Shown in pieces: positions 61,340-64,000 of a DNA stretch of 64,000 nucleotides. Origin of the DNA: Oscillospiraceae bacterium (GTDB lineage Bacteria; Bacillota; Clostridia; Oscillospirales; Ruminococcaceae); NCBI GenBank assembly GCA_017536625.1, contig JAFXGY010000013.1:1-64000 (forward strand), written 5' to 3'. The first letter of the stretch is position 1, and every line of letters starts with the position of its first letter. The position numbers and the translations under genes are program-made. The notes beneath the pieces are model-generated. The model searched no databases, was not told where the DNA came from, and saw only the letters and a program-made list of their open reading frames with translations.

Positions 61340-64000
61340 ATGGCCATTGATTATAATGCAACAATGAATCTGCCCAAAACTGATTTTCCCATGCGTGCAG
61401 GTCTTCCTCAGCGTGAACCGGGAATGATCCAGAAATGGCAGGAAGAAAAACTTTATGAAAAACTTATGGAGAAAAATAAAGACCTTCCTATTTATATTCT
61501 TCATGACGGCCCTCCTTATGCAAACGGCGATATCCATATGGGTACCGCGCTCAATAAAGTCCTCAAAGATATTATCGTAAAATATAAAAACATGAGCGGC
61601 TTCAAAGCTCCTTTTGTTCCGGGCTGGGATACTCACGGACTCCCCATCGAGCTTAAAGCTATGAAAAAAGTCGGTGTCGAAAATATTCATTCCGCCATCG
61701 AACTTCGCAAAGTCTGCCAGGAATTTGCTGAATATTATGTAGATGTTCAGAGAAAGCAGTTCATGCGCCTTGGTTCCATCGGCGATTATTTCCGCCCCTA
61801 TCTTACTTTCCAGCATAAGCACGAAGCTGAACAGATCCGCGTTTTCGGCGAAATGGCAAAAAAAGACTTTATCTATAAAGGCCTTAAACCTGTTTATTGG
61901 TGCCCGGAATGCAAAACCGCCCTTGCAGAAGCGGAAATCGAATATGAAGAGGATACCTGCCATTCCATCTATGTAAAATTCAAGGTTGAAGATGATCAGG
62001 GAAAACTTGCTCCTCTCGGAACCGAACTCGATAAAACTTATTTCGTAATCTGGACCACCACCACCTGGACTCTTCCCGGCAACCTTGCAATCTGCCTTGG
62101 TCCCGATTATGAATATGTTGCAGTAAAAGCAAACGGCGAATATTACATCATGGCGAAAGAACTTGTTGAAAGCGCCATGAAAGCTGCAAAAATTGAAGAA
62201 TACACCGTTTCCGAAACCAGCCTTAAAGGCAAAGACCTTGAATATATCGTTTATAAACACCCGTTTATCGAAAGAACCGGTCTTGTAATCGTCGGCGATC
62301 ACGTAACCCTCGAATCCGGTACCGGATGCGTTCACACCGCTCCCGGTCACGGTGTTGAGGACTTTGAAGTCTGCGTAAACCATTATCCCGAAATTCCGAT
62401 CATCGTTCCCGTTGACGGAGACGGAAAGCTTACCGCAGAAGCTGGCGAGTTCGAAGGACTTACCACCGATGAAGCAAACAAAGCAATCTATGCCAAACTC
62501 ATCGAACTCAACGCACTTTTCACCAGCGAGAAAATTATCCACCAGTATCCTCACTGCTGGAGATGCAAATCTCCCATCATCTTCCGCGCAACCGAACAGT
62601 GGTTCTGCTCCGTTGACGGATTCAAAGCAGATGCCTGCAAAGCCATAGACGGCGTACAGTGGATTCCTGAATGGGGCGGCGACAGAATTAAAGGAATGGT
62701 AAACGACCGTTCTGACTGGTGTATCAGCCGCCAGAGAACCTGGGGCGTTCCGATTCCGATTTTCTATTGCAACGACTGCGGAAAGATCATCGTAAACGAA
62801 ACCACCATCGAAGCTGTTGCATCCATCTTTGAAAAAGAGGGAAGCGACGCATGGTTCAAATACAGCGCAAACGAAATCCTTCCCGAAGGCTTTAAATGTG
62901 AATGCGGCTGCACCGAATTTACCAAAGATAACAACATCATGGACGTATGGTTCGATTCCGGTGTTTCTCATGCAGCAGTCTGCGATGAAGAACACGGACT
63001 CAGATGGCCCGCAGACCTTTATCTCGAAGGTGCTGACCAGTACCGCGGATGGTTCCAGTCCTCTCTGCTCACTTCCGTTGCTTCCAAAGGCGGCGCACCT
63101 TATAAAGCAGTCTGCACCCACGGTTGGGTTGTTGACGGCGAAGGCAAAGCAATGCATAAATCCCTTGGCAACGGCGTAAGCCCCGATGAAGTAACCGAAA
63201 AATACGGTGCCGATATCCTCAGAAGCTGGGTCGCATCTTCTGACTATCATGCAGATATCAGAATTTCCGGCGATATCCTTAAACAGCTTTCCGACGTTTA
63301 CCGCAAAATCAGAAATACCGCAAGATTCATTCTTTCCAACCTCAATGACTTTGATCCGGATAAAGATTCCGTCGCTGTTGAAGCGCTTGAGGGCATTGAT
63401 AAATGGGCAATGGCAAGAATGGACGAAATTCTCGATAAATGCAAAGCCGCATACGATAAATTCGATTTCCATATCGTTTATTCCACCATTCGCGATTTCT
63501 GCACCACCGATCTTTCCAACTTCTATCTTGATATTCTTAAAGACAGACTTTATGTTGAAAAGGCAGACAGCGAAAGCAGAAGAGCTGCCCAGACTGTTAT
63601 TTATAACATTCTTCGCGGAATGACCCTTTGCCTTGCTCCTGTTCTTTCCTTCACTGCGGAAGAAATCTGGGGATATCTTCCCAGAAGTTCCAAAGATGAC
63701 GCAGGTTCCGTATTCTTCAACCAGATTCCCGAAAAGAGCGGAATTTCTGCCGATGAAGAATTTATGGCAAAATGGGAAAAAATCGATGAACTTCGCGATA
63801 TTGTCAATAAAGCACTTGAAGAAGCCCGTGCTCAGAAGCTTATAGGCAAATCTCTCGAAGCAAAAGTAACCCTCAACTGCGGCAGAGATTGGTATGATTT
63901 CGCAAAATCCGCTGAAAGCGATTTTGTTTCTGCATTCATTGTTTCCGCTGTTGAAATCGGCAAATCCGAATTTGACGGTGTTGATGTAAAAGTCGAGGTT
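61340..64000 (+). CDS. ileS: Isoleucyl-tRNA synthetase (truncated by window end)
   Basis: The frame is open from the ATG at 61340, after AGGAG, to the last base: 887 codons of about 930. The class I HIGH motif is PYANGDIHMG (59-68), and the CP1 editing domain contains WTTTTWTLP and GTGCVHTAPGHG. The KMSKS loop reads AMHKS, a variant that I recall from other Clostridia IleRS. Anticodon-domain text (DFCTTDLSNFYLDI, LSFTAEEIW) follows. It is in the divIVA operon, with no T-box in the 23-bp gap. Confidence 0.95.
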   Translation, partial: MAIDYNATMNLPKTDFPMRAGLPQREPGMIQKWQEEKLYEKLMEKNKDLPIYILHDGPPYANGDIHMGTALNKVLKDIIVKYKNMSGFKAPFVPGWDTHGLPIELKAMKKVGVENIHSAIELRKVCQEFAEYYVDVQRKQFMRLGSIGDYFRPYLTFQHKHEAEQIRVFGEMAKKDFIYKGLKPVYWCPECKTALAEAEIEYEEDTCHSIYVKFKVEDDQGKLAPLGTELDKTYFVIWTTTTWTLPGNLAICLGPDYEYVAVKANGEYYIMAKELVESAMKAAKIEEYTVSETSLKGKDLEYIVYKHPFIERTGLVIVGDHVTLESGTGCVHTAPGHGVEDFEVCVNHYPEIPIIVPVDGDGKLTAEAGEFEGLTTDEANKAIYAKLIELNALFTSEKIIHQYPHCWRCKSPIIFRATEQWFCSVDGFKADACKAIDGVQWIPEWGGDRIKGMVNDRSDWCISRQRTWGVPIPIFYCNDCGKIIVNETTIEAVASIFEKEGSDAWFKYSANEILPEGFKCECGCTEFTKDNNIMDVWFDSGVSHAAVCDEEHGLRWPADLYLEGADQYRGWFQSSLLTSVASKGGAPYKAVCTHGWVVDGEGKAMHKSLGNGVSPDEVTEKYGADILRSWVASSDYHADIRISGDILKQLSDVYRKIRNTARFILSNLNDFDPDKDSVAVEALEGIDKWAMARMDEILDKCKAAYDKFDFHIVYSTIRDFCTTDLSNFYLDILKDRLYVEKADSESRRAAQTVIYNILRGMTLCLAPVLSFTAEEIWGYLPRSSKDDAGSVFFNQIPEKSGISADEEFMAKWEKIDELRDIVNKALEEARAQKLIGKSLEAKVTLNCGRDWYDFAKSAESDFVSAFIVSAVEIGKSEFDGVDVKVEV

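Noticed and set aside
60827..63472. Minus-strand open frame of 881 codons opposite divIVA and ileS
   Set aside because: Both plus-strand genes are certain by motif. The antisense text is rich in Phe, Cys and Gly, as expected for a shadow of GAA/AAA-rich codons.

Overview
The window reads as a chromosomal segment of a spore-forming, anaerobic, gut-type Clostridia, most likely an Oscillospirales-like lineage (inference). The support is an intact sigK followed by yqfC and yqfD, T-box and TPP-riboswitch control, Firmicutes-type genes (typA, trmK, rqcH, plsY, ylmH, sepF, divIVA, thiT), strong GGAGG ribosome binding sites with many TTG starts, and mutS-mutL-miaA synteny. No phage, IS element or CRISPR array was seen.

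Layout. 1-5 kb: tail of a YdbC/PC4-like protein, typA, and an ethanolamine ammonia-lyase pair (eutBC) behind a structured leader. 4.7-6.5 kb: a stand-alone trpB under a tryptophan T-box. 6.5-9.2 kb: an SDR, a class I amidotransferase and a PfoR-like membrane protein. 9.3-19.6 kb: a complete glucuronide/glucuronate utilisation locus. The minus-strand operon is uxaC-uxuA-uxuB-eda-kdgK, with an AraC regulator upstream; a GPH symporter and a GH2 glycosidase diverge from it. Together they would import a glycoside or uronide, hydrolyse it, and convert glucuronate to pyruvate and glyceraldehyde-3-phosphate. 19.7-24.7 kb: YitT with an attenuator-like leader, a PP-loop ATPase/EFR1 ferredoxin pair, and a TetR-controlled membrane-protein pair. 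24.8-33.6 kb: initiator tRNA, nth, trmK, a Nif3-like gene, rqcH, plsY, ylmH and other housekeeping genes.

33.6-46.3 kb is transport. A roughly 400-nt structured intergenic region precedes potABCD, whose PotD appears anchored by a C-terminal helix. An oligopeptide ABC operon follows (oppA-B-C-D-F plus a small membrane protein). In it the OppC permease carries a seven-repeat RCC1-like beta-propeller in its extracytoplasmic loop, and the OppF ATPase carries a long coiled-coil insert between Walker A and the Q-loop. These paired insertions are the most striking feature of the window. A convergent M3 oligopeptidase could digest imported peptides.

48.2-64 kb is co-directional: sigK-yqfC-yqfD, nfeD-SPFH, TPP riboswitch-thiT, mutS-mutL-miaA, then an HlyD-like protein, yggS, sepF, divIVA and ileS, which runs off the window end. 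A short word, GAGCAC/GTGCTC, recurs both in terminator stems and inside genes more often than base composition predicts.
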